From positions 5,917,501 to 5,981,500 of the forward strand of contig NZ_JAZHRX010000001.1 of NCBI RefSeq assembly GCF_036924645.1: a DNA stretch of 64,000 nucleotides. Reading direction: 5' to 3'. Under the pieces are notes generated by a model. That model was not told the origin of the DNA and did no database searches. It saw only the letters and a list, made by a program, of their open reading frames with translations. Position numbers and translations under genes: made by a program. Every line of letters starts with the position of its first letter. Within the stretch, counting starts at the first letter, position 1. This DNA comes from Bradyrhizobium sp. AZCC 2176. Its GTDB lineage: Bacteria > Pseudomonadota > Alphaproteobacteria > Rhizobiales > Xanthobacteraceae. Shown one piece after another: positions 56,572-64,000 of the stretch.

Positions 56572-57825
56572 TCAGGCAACCTGCTCCTTGCTTCCGTCCG
56601 GGGCGGCAACGACCGCGCCCTCCCGCTCGAATGCCTCGATTTGGCTCTGATCGAAACCATGTTCGCGCAAGACTTCACGCGTATGCTCGCCATAGACGGG
56701 CGCGCCTGAACGCACCTTGCCCGGCGTCGCCGAGAATTTGACCGGTAGCCCGATCGTTTTCACCGGTCCGAGCGTCGAATGCTCGACCTCGACCACCATG
56801 TCGCGCGCGAGCGTCTGCGGATCGTTCAGCGCTTCCAGCATGTTGTGAACGGGGCCGCAGGGCACGCCTTTCTCGTCCAGTGCCGCCAGCCAATGCGCCC
56901 GCGTCTGTTTGCGGAAACGGACGCTCAGTTCGGCTTCGAGTTCCTTCAGATGCGCCATGCGGTCGGAGCCGTTGACGAAGCGCGAGTCGGAAGCCAGCTC
57001 CAGCGCACCAAGCGCTTCCAGCATCAACAGCCAATGCTTCTTGTTGGCGCCGCCGACCACGAGCCAGCCGTCGGACGCCTCGAACGCCTGATACGGCGCG
57101 TTGAGCGGATGGGCTGAGCCCATGGCGCGCGGCGCCACGTTGCTGGCGAGCGCAATTGTCGACTGCCAATAGGTCTGAACCAGCGCCGCCTCATAGAGCG
57201 ATGTCTCCACCCATTGCCCTTCACCGGTCTTGAGCCGGTGCGAATAGGCGGCCACGATACCCATGCTGGCCAGGAGTCCGGCCGTGATATCGGACAGCGG
57301 CGGACCGCATTTGACTGGCGGACCGTCCGGCCGTTCGCCGGTGAAACTCATGATGCCGCTCATCGCCTGGGCGACCAGATCGAAGCCGCGGCGATGCCGG
57401 TACGGGCCGGTGCGGCCGAAGCCGGACAGCGAGCAATAGATCAGCGCCGGAAAATCCCTGTGCAGATCCTCATAGCCGAAGCCGAGCCGCTCCATCGCGC
57501 CCGGCGCAAAATTCTCGACCAGAACGTCGGCGCCGGCGATCAGCCGCCGCAGCACTTCCTTGCCGCCCGCGGTCTTCAGGTCGAGCACGATGCCGCGCTT
57601 GTTGCGGTTCATCATCAGAAACGAGGCCGCCTCGTCGCCGATCTTCGGCGGCACCGAATGCCGCGTGTCGTCGCCATTCGGCCATTTCTCGATCTTGATG
57701 ACGTCGGCGCCCATGTCGGCAAGCATCAGGGTGCAGGTCGGCCCCGCCATCACGTGGGTGAGATCGATGACCTTGAGGCCGGCGAGCGGCCCCGTGCGTG
57801 GCATCTTGTCGTTTTGAACGGACAT
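56572..57825 (-). CDS. CaiB/BaiF family (class III) CoA-transferase
   Basis: 417 residues from the ATG at 57825 (AGGAG eight bases or so upstream; a TTG one codon earlier is not needed). Opens GPLAGLKVIDLTHVMAGPTC, then VIKIEKWPNGDD; the catalytic Asp is in KCGPPLSDITAGLLASMG. Transfers CoA between acyl groups such as formyl, succinyl, acetyl or a substrate acid. Between the hydratase-like gene (9 bp) and tctC (52 bp), it probably activates the imported acid. Confidence 0.92.
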   Translation of the reverse strand: MSVQNDKMPRTGPLAGLKVIDLTHVMAGPTCTLMLADMGADVIKIEKWPNGDDTRHSVPPKIGDEAASFLMMNRNKRGIVLDLKTAGGKEVLRRLIAGADVLVENFAPGAMERLGFGYEDLHRDFPALIYCSLSGFGRTGPYRHRRGFDLVAQAMSGIMSFTGERPDGPPVKCGPPLSDITAGLLASMGIVAAYSHRLKTGEGQWVETSLYEAALVQTYWQSTIALASNVAPRAMGSAHPLNAPYQAFEASDGWLVVGGANKKHWLLMLEALGALELASDSRFVNGSDRMAHLKELEAELSVRFRKQTRAHWLAALDEKGVPCGPVHNMLEALNDPQTLARDMVVEVEHSTLGPVKTIGLPVKFSATPGKVRSGAPVYGEHTREVLREHGFDQSQIEAFEREGAVVAAPDGSKEQVA

Positions 57826-57834
57826 CAAGGGCTC

Positions 57835-58623
57835 CTACTGGCCGCGCCATTGCGGCGCGCGCTTGGTGAGAAACGCGTCGAGCCCTTCACGGAAATCCTG
57901 GCTGGTGTAGCACATCAGGATGAGGTCCTCGCCCTCCCCGTGCGCCATCCGGTTCTGCAACCGGGCGACCGCCTGCTTGGTCGCGTTCAGCGTCAGCGGC
58001 GCGTGGCCGGCAACGAGCCTTGCAATCTCGTCGGCGCGCGTATCGAGCGCGGCCAGATCATCGACGACCTCGTTAAGCAGGCCGACGGAGACCGCCTCCT
58101 CGGCTTGGACAAGACGTGCGGTAAAGATCAGATCCTTGACGCGCGCCGGACCGATCAACGCGGTAATGCGGCCGACATTCGACATCGACAGGCAATTGCC
58201 GAGGGTGCGGGCGATCGGAAATCCCATCCGCGTGCTCCTGGTGCCGATGCGCAGATCGCACGCGGCCGCGATTCCCGCGCCGCCGCCGGTGCAGGCGCCG
58301 TTGATGGCGGCAATGGTCGGCACCCGGCATGTTTCGAGAATGCCGAGCACACGGTCGATGCGGTTCTCATAGTCGAGCGCGTCCTGCGGCGTCTTGAACG
58401 CACGGAACTGGTTGATGTCGGTGCCCGCGGCAAACGCCTTGTCGCCGGCACCCCGCAGCAGCAGCACCTTGATCGCATGGTCGCGGTTGGCGCGTTCGCA
58501 GATCTCGGCCAGCCGCTCGTACATTTCGAAGGTGAAGGCGTTGCGCGCCTGCGGCCGGTTGAAGGTTACCCGGCCGATGCCGTCATCGAGGGTAAACAGG
58601 AGGTCCCCCTCCCGTACCGTCAT
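57835..58623 (-). CDS. Enoyl-CoA hydratase/isomerase-family protein lacking both catalytic glutamates
   Basis: 262 residues from the ATG at 58623; an in-frame extension to 58743 would run through the operator. Crotonase fold: LDDGIGRVTFNRPQARNAFT, oxyanion residues in KAFAAGTDINQF and NGACTGGGAGIAAACDLRI. The two hydratase glutamates are replaced: GGGCE becomes GGGAG and the second (QPE) becomes FPI. Classical water addition is therefore unlikely; another crotonase-type reaction (isomerase, hydrolase, lyase or decarboxylase) is possible. First gene of the six-gene operon running to the pdxA-like gene. Confidence 0.85.
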   Translation of the reverse strand: MTVREGDLLFTLDDGIGRVTFNRPQARNAFTFEMYERLAEICERANRDHAIKVLLLRGAGDKAFAAGTDINQFRAFKTPQDALDYENRIDRVLGILETCRVPTIAAINGACTGGGAGIAAACDLRIGTRSTRMGFPIARTLGNCLSMSNVGRITALIGPARVKDLIFTARLVQAEEAVSVGLLNEVVDDLAALDTRADEIARLVAGHAPLTLNATKQAVARLQNRMAHGEGEDLILMCYTSQDFREGLDAFLTKRAPQWRGQ

Positions 58624-58672
58624 TTCCTGATCCACGTCGCCATCCCACGCGTTAATCGATTTTAACCAATTC

Positions 58673-58742
58673 TGAATGCAAAAATTCGATTTATCAAGCT
58701 GGAACCAACACAAATCCGATGATATAGCCATTTTTGCATTCA
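58673..58742. promoter_or_regulatory. 13-bp inverted repeat, probable GntR operator
   Basis: TGAATGCAAAAAT (58673-58685) and ATTTTTGCATTCA (58730-58742) are perfectly complementary with centres 57 bp apart, in the divergent region between the hydratase-like gene and gntR. The left arm is extended by ATTC-T-GAAT (58669-58677). The spacing (about five to six turns) suits two regulator dimers or a loop. Confidence 0.7.
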
Positions 58743-58759
58743 AACTGGATATTAGGGCG

Positions 58760-59422
58760 ATGCTTCATGAGGAAGTCGTAGGCCGCGTCCGCGCCATGCT
58801 GCTCGATGGCGAGATTCCGCCGGGCGCGCGGATTCCCGAGCGCGACCTCTGTGAGAGGCTGCAGATCTCGCGCACGCCGCTGCGCGAAGCCCTCAAGGTG
58901 CTCGCCGCCGAGGGCCTGGTCCAATTGCTGCCGAACCGCGGCTCGCGCGCGGCCAAGCTGACCGACAAGGACATGCGCGACCTGTTCGAGGTGTGCCAGG
59001 GGCTTGAAGCGCTGGCCGGTGAACTCGCCTGCGAACGCATCACGGATGCCGAGATCGCCGACGTCGCCGCCGCCCACGCCGCGATGGTGCGGCACTACGG
59101 AGATCGCGACCTTCTGCAGTACTACCGCTGCAACCGCTATATCCACGAGGCGATCATTGCCGCGGCCGGCAACCCTGTGCTGTCCGGCCTGTATGATTCA
59201 GTCACGGCCCGCATTCGCCGCGCGCGCTACGTCACGCCAATGACGCCCCGGCGCTGGGCGCTGGCGGTGCAGGAGCACGAAGCGATCCTCAATGCGCTGC
59301 AACGCCGCGACGGCGTTGGGTTGTCGCATATCCTGCGCGCACATCTGCGCCACAAGCGCGACGAGGTGTTGCAGGCGGGCTTCGCCGAGACCGAGCCTCA
59401 AGATCAGGCTCGCGCGTCATAG
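58760..59422 (+). CDS. GntR-family regulator (FCD/FadR subfamily)
   Basis: 220 residues from the ATG at 58760 (MLHEEVVGRVRAMLLDGEI). An upstream ATG at 58676 is in frame but lies inside the inverted repeat and would add a non-conserved leader. Winged helix: IPPGARIPERDLCERLQISR, TPLREALKVLAAEGLVQLLP; C-terminal FCD domain with metal/ligand residues in FEVCQGLEALAGELACERIT, and YRCNRYIHEAIIAAAGNPVL. Divergent from the CoA/transport operon, so the likely repressor of that operon with an acyl or organic-acid effector. Confidence 0.92.
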   Translation: MLHEEVVGRVRAMLLDGEIPPGARIPERDLCERLQISRTPLREALKVLAAEGLVQLLPNRGSRAAKLTDKDMRDLFEVCQGLEALAGELACERITDAEIADVAAAHAAMVRHYGDRDLLQYYRCNRYIHEAIIAAAGNPVLSGLYDSVTARIRRARYVTPMTPRRWALAVQEHEAILNALQRRDGVGLSHILRAHLRHKRDEVLQAGFAETEPQDQARAS

Positions 59423-59703
59423 CAGCGATCAGACTTGATGCCGATCGGCTCTGAAACGCACGCCGATCTTCATGGGCGAGTGTGATCGCTGATGCGCCAC
59501 ACCGAACGGCTCCGGGTTTTTGCGGAGCGGTCTTTATCCAAACGATAACCACCCGTTCACCATGACGGCGAATCCCGCCGTCCGATCGTCCAAAAACTTC
59601 ACGCCTCAAGTTCCCTTATACCTTTGATGCCTAGTCATACCTCCGGGGACGGCTGTCATTTGCCGTGCAGTTGGGGCGTCCCTGCGTAAGAGTAGTAAAG
59701 CGT

Positions 59704-60498
59704 ATGAATATCGGTCGTGTCGTCGTTCTGATCATCGCGTTGAGTGCCGGCGGCGTCGCCGCCTATCTCGCCCGTGGCACGGAAGAAAAATCCCGTCCTG
59801 CGGCCGAACCGGTCGCGCAGTTGCCGACGATGGAAGTTCTGGTCGCGAAGTCCGACATCGGGCTCGGCCAGCCGGTCAAGCCCGAAGACCTGCAATGGCA
59901 GGCCTGGCCGGCTTCCGCCGGCAGCAATCTGGTCAACCGCGCCTCCAGAGCCGAGGCCATCACGGAAATCGCCGGTTCGATTGCACGCGCTCCCTTCATC
60001 GCGGGCGAGCCGATCCGTGAACAGAAGCTGGTCAGGGCCAACGGCTCTGGCTTCATGGCAGCAATCCTGCCGACCGGCATGCGGGCGATCTCGACCGAGA
60101 TCTCGCCGGAAACCGGCGCCGGCGGCTTCATCCTGCCCAACGATCGCGTCGACGTCATTCTCACCAAGCGCGAAAAGACTCCGGGGGCCAGCGGAGCCGA
60201 CGCCGTCCAATCCGAAATCATTCTCTCCAACATCCGCGTGCTCGCGATCGATCAGGCGCCGAAGGAAAAAGAGGGCATCAACACCCTCGTCGGCCGCACC
60301 GTCACGCTCGAACTGAAGCCCGAGCAGGCCGAGACGCTGGCGCGCGCGCGCCAAAGCGGCACGCTGGCGCTCGCGCTGCGCAGCATCACGGACGTCAACG
60401 CGGCCGAAGGCCGTTCCGAAGATCAGGTTCGAAAACGAAGCGAGAGCGTCAACGTGGTTCGCTACGGGGTCGCCAATCAAACGACGGCACAGAAGTGA
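59704..60498 (+). CDS. cpaB: Flp/Tad pilus assembly protein CpaB
   Basis: 264 residues from the ATG at 59704 (MNIGRVVVLIIALSAGGVAA), one N-terminal membrane helix, then an SAF-type domain: MEVLVAKSDIGLGQPVKPED and FILPNDRVDVILTKREK typical of CpaB/RcpC. The upstream in-frame extension to 59665 is not needed. Periplasmic partner of the secretin CpaC. First cpa gene in the window; no pilin or cpaA prepilin peptidase lies immediately upstream. Confidence 0.95.
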   Translation: MNIGRVVVLIIALSAGGVAAYLARGTEEKSRPAAEPVAQLPTMEVLVAKSDIGLGQPVKPEDLQWQAWPASAGSNLVNRASRAEAITEIAGSIARAPFIAGEPIREQKLVRANGSGFMAAILPTGMRAISTEISPETGAGGFILPNDRVDVILTKREKTPGASGADAVQSEIILSNIRVLAIDQAPKEKEGINTLVGRTVTLELKPEQAETLARARQSGTLALALRSITDVNAAEGRSEDQVRKRSESVNVVRYGVANQTTAQK

Positions 60499-60515
60499 CC
60501 GAAAGGACGCCCGAG

Positions 60516-61985
60516 ATGAAGTTTGGGGAAAATCAGTCAGCGATGCGAACCGTAGCGGCGCGCACCCTGTTATTGTCGGCCGTCGCCGCGCTGACGCTTG
60601 GCCCGCTGCTGCCCGTCGTCGCAGCCGAGTCCGAGAAAGATCCCGTGACGACCTCCGCCATCGGCCCGGTCAAGATGCGCTTCCTGTCGCTCGGCATCGG
60701 CAAGTCCATGGTCGTCGACCTGCCGCGCGACGTGAAGGATGTGCTGGTCGCCGATCCGAAGATCGCCAATGCCGTCATTCGCTCCCCGCAACGCGCCTAT
60801 ATCATCGGCGGCGCCGTCGGCCAGACCAACGTCGTGTTTTTCGACGGCGATGGCCAGCAGATCGCTTCCTACGACATCGCGGTCAAGCGTGATCTCAACG
60901 GTGTGCGGGCCGCGCTGAAGCAGACCTTGCCCGGTATCCAGATCGAGGGCGTCGGCGACAGCGTCGTCCTGACCGGCTCCGTATCCTCTCCAGTCGAGGC
61001 CCAGCAAGCCGGCGAGATCGCGGCGCGGCTGGTCGGCGGCGCCGATAAGGTTGTCAACTCGGTCGTCGTCCGCGGCCGCGACCAGGTGATGCTCAAGGTC
61101 ACCGTCGCGGAAGTGCGTCGGGACATCGTCAAGCAATTGGGTGTCGATCTCAGTGCCAGCATGAACTACGGCACCGCGGCGGTCGTTTTCAACAATAGCA
61201 ATCCGTTCACCGCCAACAGTGCGCCGCTCGTCCCCGGCAACGGCTTGGCTGCGGCGGCTTTGAACAAAGCTGGTCTGCCATCGGTCACCGCGACCCTGCG
61301 CGCGATGGAGAGCGCGGGCGTGGTGCGGACGCTGGCGGAGCCAAATCTGACGGCGATCTCCGGCGAGTCCGCGACATTTATTTCAGGCGGCGAATTTCCC
61401 ATTCCGACCGGCGTAACCTGCCAAACGACGACGGGGGGCGCGATCGGACAATGCGTCCAGACGGTCAGTTTTAAGAAATTCGGCATCTCGCTCAATTTCA
61501 CACCGGTCGTGCTGACCGAGGGACGCATCAGCCTGAGGGTGATGACCGAAGTGTCGGAAGTCTCGACCGAAAACGCTTTGCAGGGCGGTGCCGGCGGCAC
61601 AACGATTCCCTCGATCAAGACGCGTCGCGCGGAAACCACGCTGGAAATTCCGTCCGGCGGCTCAATCGCGATGGCGGGACTGATCCAGGAACAAACCAAG
61701 CAGGCCATTAACGGATTGCCCGGCGCGGACCAGATACCGATTTTTGGACAGCTTTTCAGGAGCCAGGACTTCATCAACCACCAGACCGAGCTGATGGTCA
61801 TCGTGACGCCCTATGTCGTCCGGGCCGTCGCGCAGAAAGAACTGTCGCGGCCCGACGACGGCTTCGCGCCGGCGTCCGACTCCCAGTCCGCGTTGCTCGG
61901 GCGCATCAACCGGATTTACGGCGTTGCCGCCCGCCTCGATCCCATCAGCGGAATGCAGGGCAATTTCGGCTTCATCATTGATTGA
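60516..61985 (+). CDS. cpaC: Tad pilus secretin CpaC (RcpA)
   Basis: 489 residues from the ATG at 60516 (AAAGGA box nine bases upstream); a GTG overlapping the cpaB stop is the alternative. Signal peptide about residues 9-35. An N-terminal pilus-secretin domain has MRFLSLGIGKSMVVDLPRDV, a BON-like domain has IEGVGDSVVLTGSVSSPVEA, and the secretin core has VTATLRAMESAGVVRTLAEP, ISGESATFISGGEFPIPTG and the closing DQIPIFGQLFRSQDFINHQT. Forms the outer-membrane channel. Confidence 0.96.
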   Translation: MKFGENQSAMRTVAARTLLLSAVAALTLGPLLPVVAAESEKDPVTTSAIGPVKMRFLSLGIGKSMVVDLPRDVKDVLVADPKIANAVIRSPQRAYIIGGAVGQTNVVFFDGDGQQIASYDIAVKRDLNGVRAALKQTLPGIQIEGVGDSVVLTGSVSSPVEAQQAGEIAARLVGGADKVVNSVVVRGRDQVMLKVTVAEVRRDIVKQLGVDLSASMNYGTAAVVFNNSNPFTANSAPLVPGNGLAAAALNKAGLPSVTATLRAMESAGVVRTLAEPNLTAISGESATFISGGEFPIPTGVTCQTTTGGAIGQCVQTVSFKKFGISLNFTPVVLTEGRISLRVMTEVSEVSTENALQGGAGGTTIPSIKTRRAETTLEIPSGGSIAMAGLIQEQTKQAINGLPGADQIPIFGQLFRSQDFINHQTELMVIVTPYVVRAVAQKELSRPDDGFAPASDSQSALLGRINRIYGVAARLDPISGMQGNFGFIID

Positions 61986-62025
61986 GACGCAGAACTGCTC
62001 ACCGAGTGGGGACGAGGACAGAACG

Positions 62026-62766
62026 ATGACAACGAGAATACCGCTCCATCGCGTCAAGGCCTCGCGCATGCTTGGCGCCCTCCTCGGCGTTTCGGCGGCG
62101 CTCGGCGCCTGCACGCCGCAGACCACGGAAATCGTGACCGCCAGCGTCTCCGATGATTACCGCCACCGTCATCCGATTGCGGTGACGGAAGCCAACCGCT
62201 CGATCGTGGTGTTCGTCGGTCATGCACGCGGCGGCCTCTCCGGGCCGCAACGCACCGACGTCATGGGCCTCGCGCAGACCTGGGTGCGCGAAGGCACCGG
62301 CGCGATCATCGCCGACGTCCCGATCGACACGCCGAACGCGCGCGCGGCCGCGGCATCGTTCCGGGAAATTCAGTCGGTGCTAATGGCGGGTGGCGTGCCC
62401 TCGCGCGCCATCACGTTGCGTCACTACCGGCCCGACGATTCCCGTACGTTGCCGACGATCCGGCTCAGCTATCCGAAGATTACGGCCGTGGCGGGACCTT
62501 GCGGCCTGTGGCCGCAAGACCTCGGACCGAATATCGATAATGTCGCCTACAACGAAAACCGCTCCTATCACAATTTCGGCTGCGCCACCCAGCGCAACCT
62601 TGCAGCGATGATCGACAATCCCGCCGATCTCGAACAGCCGCGTCCCGAGACCCCTGCCTATACGCCGCGGCGCGATATCGCCTTTGACAAATACCGCAAA
62701 GGCGTCACGACCACGACCACCTATCCCGAATCCGACAGAGCCAAACTCAGCGATACAGGCAAATGA
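62026..62766 (+). CDS. cpaD: Tad pilus lipoprotein CpaD
   Basis: 246 residues from the ATG at 62026. Signal peptide with a lipobox, LGVSAALGAC, then the CpaD family core: RNLAAMIDNPADLEQPRPET and WPQDLGPNIDNVAYNENRSY with a FGCATQRN motif. An outer-membrane lipoprotein needed for assembly of the secretin. 40 bp after cpaC; its stop overlaps cpaE as ATGA. Confidence 0.94.
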   Translation: MTTRIPLHRVKASRMLGALLGVSAALGACTPQTTEIVTASVSDDYRHRHPIAVTEANRSIVVFVGHARGGLSGPQRTDVMGLAQTWVREGTGAIIADVPIDTPNARAAAASFREIQSVLMAGGVPSRAITLRHYRPDDSRTLPTIRLSYPKITAVAGPCGLWPQDLGPNIDNVAYNENRSYHNFGCATQRNLAAMIDNPADLEQPRPETPAYTPRRDIAFDKYRKGVTTTTTYPESDRAKLSDTGK

Positions 62767-64000
62767 TCAGCCGCGTCTTTCAAAACTCCGACGATCAACT
62801 CGACGACACGCCGGCGCAGCCCGAGGAATACATCTCGCCGGCACCGCGCGTATCGGTGCAGGCCTTCTGCGCCAGCGTCGCTGTCGCCGCAGCGGTACGC
62901 GCGGCGAGCGAGGACCGCCGCCTCGGCAAGGCCCACCTTTCGGTCCACATGGGCGGCATTGCCGGCGCCATCGAGGCCTACCACACAGCGCCGACGCCGA
63001 ACGTCATTGTGCTGGAGACCGAGCCCGGCAGCGACATCCTCGAAGGGCTCGATGAACTCGCGGGCGTGTGCGACGCAGGAACCCGCGTTGTCGTGATCGG
63101 CAGCGCCAACGACGTCACGCCCTATCGTGAACTGGTGCGGCGCGGCGTCAGCGACTACGTGACCGGACCGATCGAACCGATCGACGTCGTGCGTGCAATA
63201 TGCGGTCTCTACGCGGCCTCCGAGGCGGTGGCCGTCGGCCGCATCATCGCCGTGGTCGGCGCCAAGGGCGGCGTCGGTGCCTCGACCGTCGCGCACAACG
63301 TGGCCTGGGCGATCGCGCGCGATCTCGCGCTCGATTCCGTCGTGATCGATCTCGACCTTGCCTTCGGCACCGCCGGCCTCGATTACAACCAGGATCCGGT
63401 TCAAGGCATCGCCAATGCGGTTTTCCAGCAGGAGCGGCCGGACTCCGCCTTCATGGAACGTCTGCTGGCGAAATGCACCGACCGCCTCGACCTGCTGGCG
63501 GCGCCGGCAACGTTGGACCAGGTCTATGATTTCGGGGCCGATGCCTTCGATGCGATCTTCGATACGATGCGCATGACGACCCCCTGCATCGTGCTCGACG
63601 TCCCCCATCAATGGTCGGCATGGACCAAGCGCACGCTGGTCGGCGCGGACGACATTCTGATCGTCGCCGAGCCTGATCTCGCCAACATGCGCAACGCCAA
63701 GAACATGCTGAACGTGCTGAAGGCGGCGCGGCCCAACGACCGGCCGCCGCTCTATTGCCTCAACCAGGTCGGCATGCACAAGCGTCCGGAGATCTCCACG
63801 CGCGAATTCGCCAAGGCAATCGAGAGCCAGCCGATCGCGGCCATTCCGTTCGATTCGAAGATGTTCGGCACCGCCGCCAATAACGGCCAGATGATCGCGC
63901 AGATCGCCGCCAAGCACCGCACCACCCAGATGTTCTTGCAGATGGCGCAGCGCCTGACCGGCCATGCCGTGACCAAGCGGTCCCGCACGTCGTTCCTGAC
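62763..64000 (+). CDS. cpaE: Tad pilus ATPase/localisation protein CpaE (partial, right edge)
   Basis: About 412 codons, running off the right end. An N-terminal receiver-like domain (residues 30-150, FCASVAVAAAVRAASEDRRL, VIVLETEPGSDILEGLDELA) without clear phospho-acceptor Asp precedes a MinD/ParA-type ATPase: deviant Walker A VVGAKGGVGASTVAHNVAWA near residue 166, VVIDLDLAFGTAG, and IVLDVPHQWSAWTKR. CpaE positions the pilus machinery at the pole. The nearly complete length suggests only the last residues are missing. Confidence 0.95.
   Translation, partial: MISRVFQNSDDQLDDTPAQPEEYISPAPRVSVQAFCASVAVAAAVRAASEDRRLGKAHLSVHMGGIAGAIEAYHTAPTPNVIVLETEPGSDILEGLDELAGVCDAGTRVVVIGSANDVTPYRELVRRGVSDYVTGPIEPIDVVRAICGLYAASEAVAVGRIIAVVGAKGGVGASTVAHNVAWAIARDLALDSVVIDLDLAFGTAGLDYNQDPVQGIANAVFQQERPDSAFMERLLAKCTDRLDLLAAPATLDQVYDFGADAFDAIFDTMRMTTPCIVLDVPHQWSAWTKRTLVGADDILIVAEPDLANMRNAKNMLNVLKAARPNDRPPLYCLNQVGMHKRPEISTREFAKAIESQPIAAIPFDSKMFGTAANNGQMIAQIAAKHRTTQMFLQMAQRLTGHAVTKRSRTSFL

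Noticed and set aside
59509..59535. Terminator after gntR
   Set aside because: Only a 6-bp stem (GCTCCG/CGGAGC) with a poor T-run.
1..64000. CRISPR arrays, transposases, phage genes, rRNA
   Set aside because: None seen: no regular short repeat-spacer pattern, no transposase or integrase motif, and no rRNA-like sequence.

Overview
The window is high-GC alphaproteobacterial chromosome. The best fit is Bradyrhizobium or a close relative in the Nitrobacteraceae. Grounds: the order dusB-ntrB-ntrC-ntrY, a fused ispDF, the pcm-tolC-popZ-valS block, a general amino-acid permease operon (aapJQMP), a Tad/Cpa pilus operon, and several palindromic intergenic repeat families that I associate with bradyrhizobia. 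No phage, transposase, integrase or CRISPR array was seen. All functions come from reading motifs and gene order; no search was run.

Layout. 1-5.8 kb (minus strand): nitrogen-control cluster dusB-ntrB-ntrC-ntrY, entering ntrY at the left edge. 6.1-7.9 kb: ispDF and pncC. 7.9-12.6 kb (minus): a thiamine-diphosphate enzyme, a beta-hydroxyacid dehydrogenase, ratA, a small P-loop kinase and lipA. 12.8-18.3 kb: a DNA glycosylase, about 1 kb of repeat-derived DNA, a secreted dienelactone-hydrolase-like protein, a large RTX glycanase and a VOC protein. 18.4-25.2 kb (minus): valS, popZ, tolC, pcm and a 59-codon gene. 25.5-32.1 kb: tRNA-Asn, a PEP-CTERM protein, a TetR/NmrA/DUF1772 module with clear operators, small orphan genes, tRNA-Cys, a membrane protein with a Myb-like tail, and a DTW-domain enzyme. 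32.1-41.3 kb (minus): outer-membrane factor, adaptor and two RND pumps of the MdtABC type. 41.7-45.2 kb (plus): FAD oxidoreductase, DUF1365 and cyclopropane-synthase-like methyltransferase. Then cysK, aapJQMP (minus) and metC. 52.5-58.6 kb (minus): a catabolic-looking operon of enoyl-CoA hydratase-like protein, CoA-transferase, tripartite tricarboxylate transporter and PdxA-like dehydrogenase, with a divergent GntR regulator. 59.7-64 kb: cpaB-C-D-E, cut at the right edge.

How the parts connect. A near-consensus NtrC dyad lies between the apparent -35 and -10 of dusB-ntrBC, and a sigma-54 type promoter lies upstream of aapJ. Together they suggest that the Ntr genes at the left control the amino-acid permease 45 kb away. 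The TetR and GntR genes each have strong inverted repeats in the intergenic region they share with the divergent operon. The least understood pieces are the transporter/CoA operon, whose hydratase-like protein lacks both usual catalytic glutamates, the RTX glycanase with an inserted domain, the membrane-anchored Myb-like protein, and a 23-codon membrane ORF coupled to an orphan gene.
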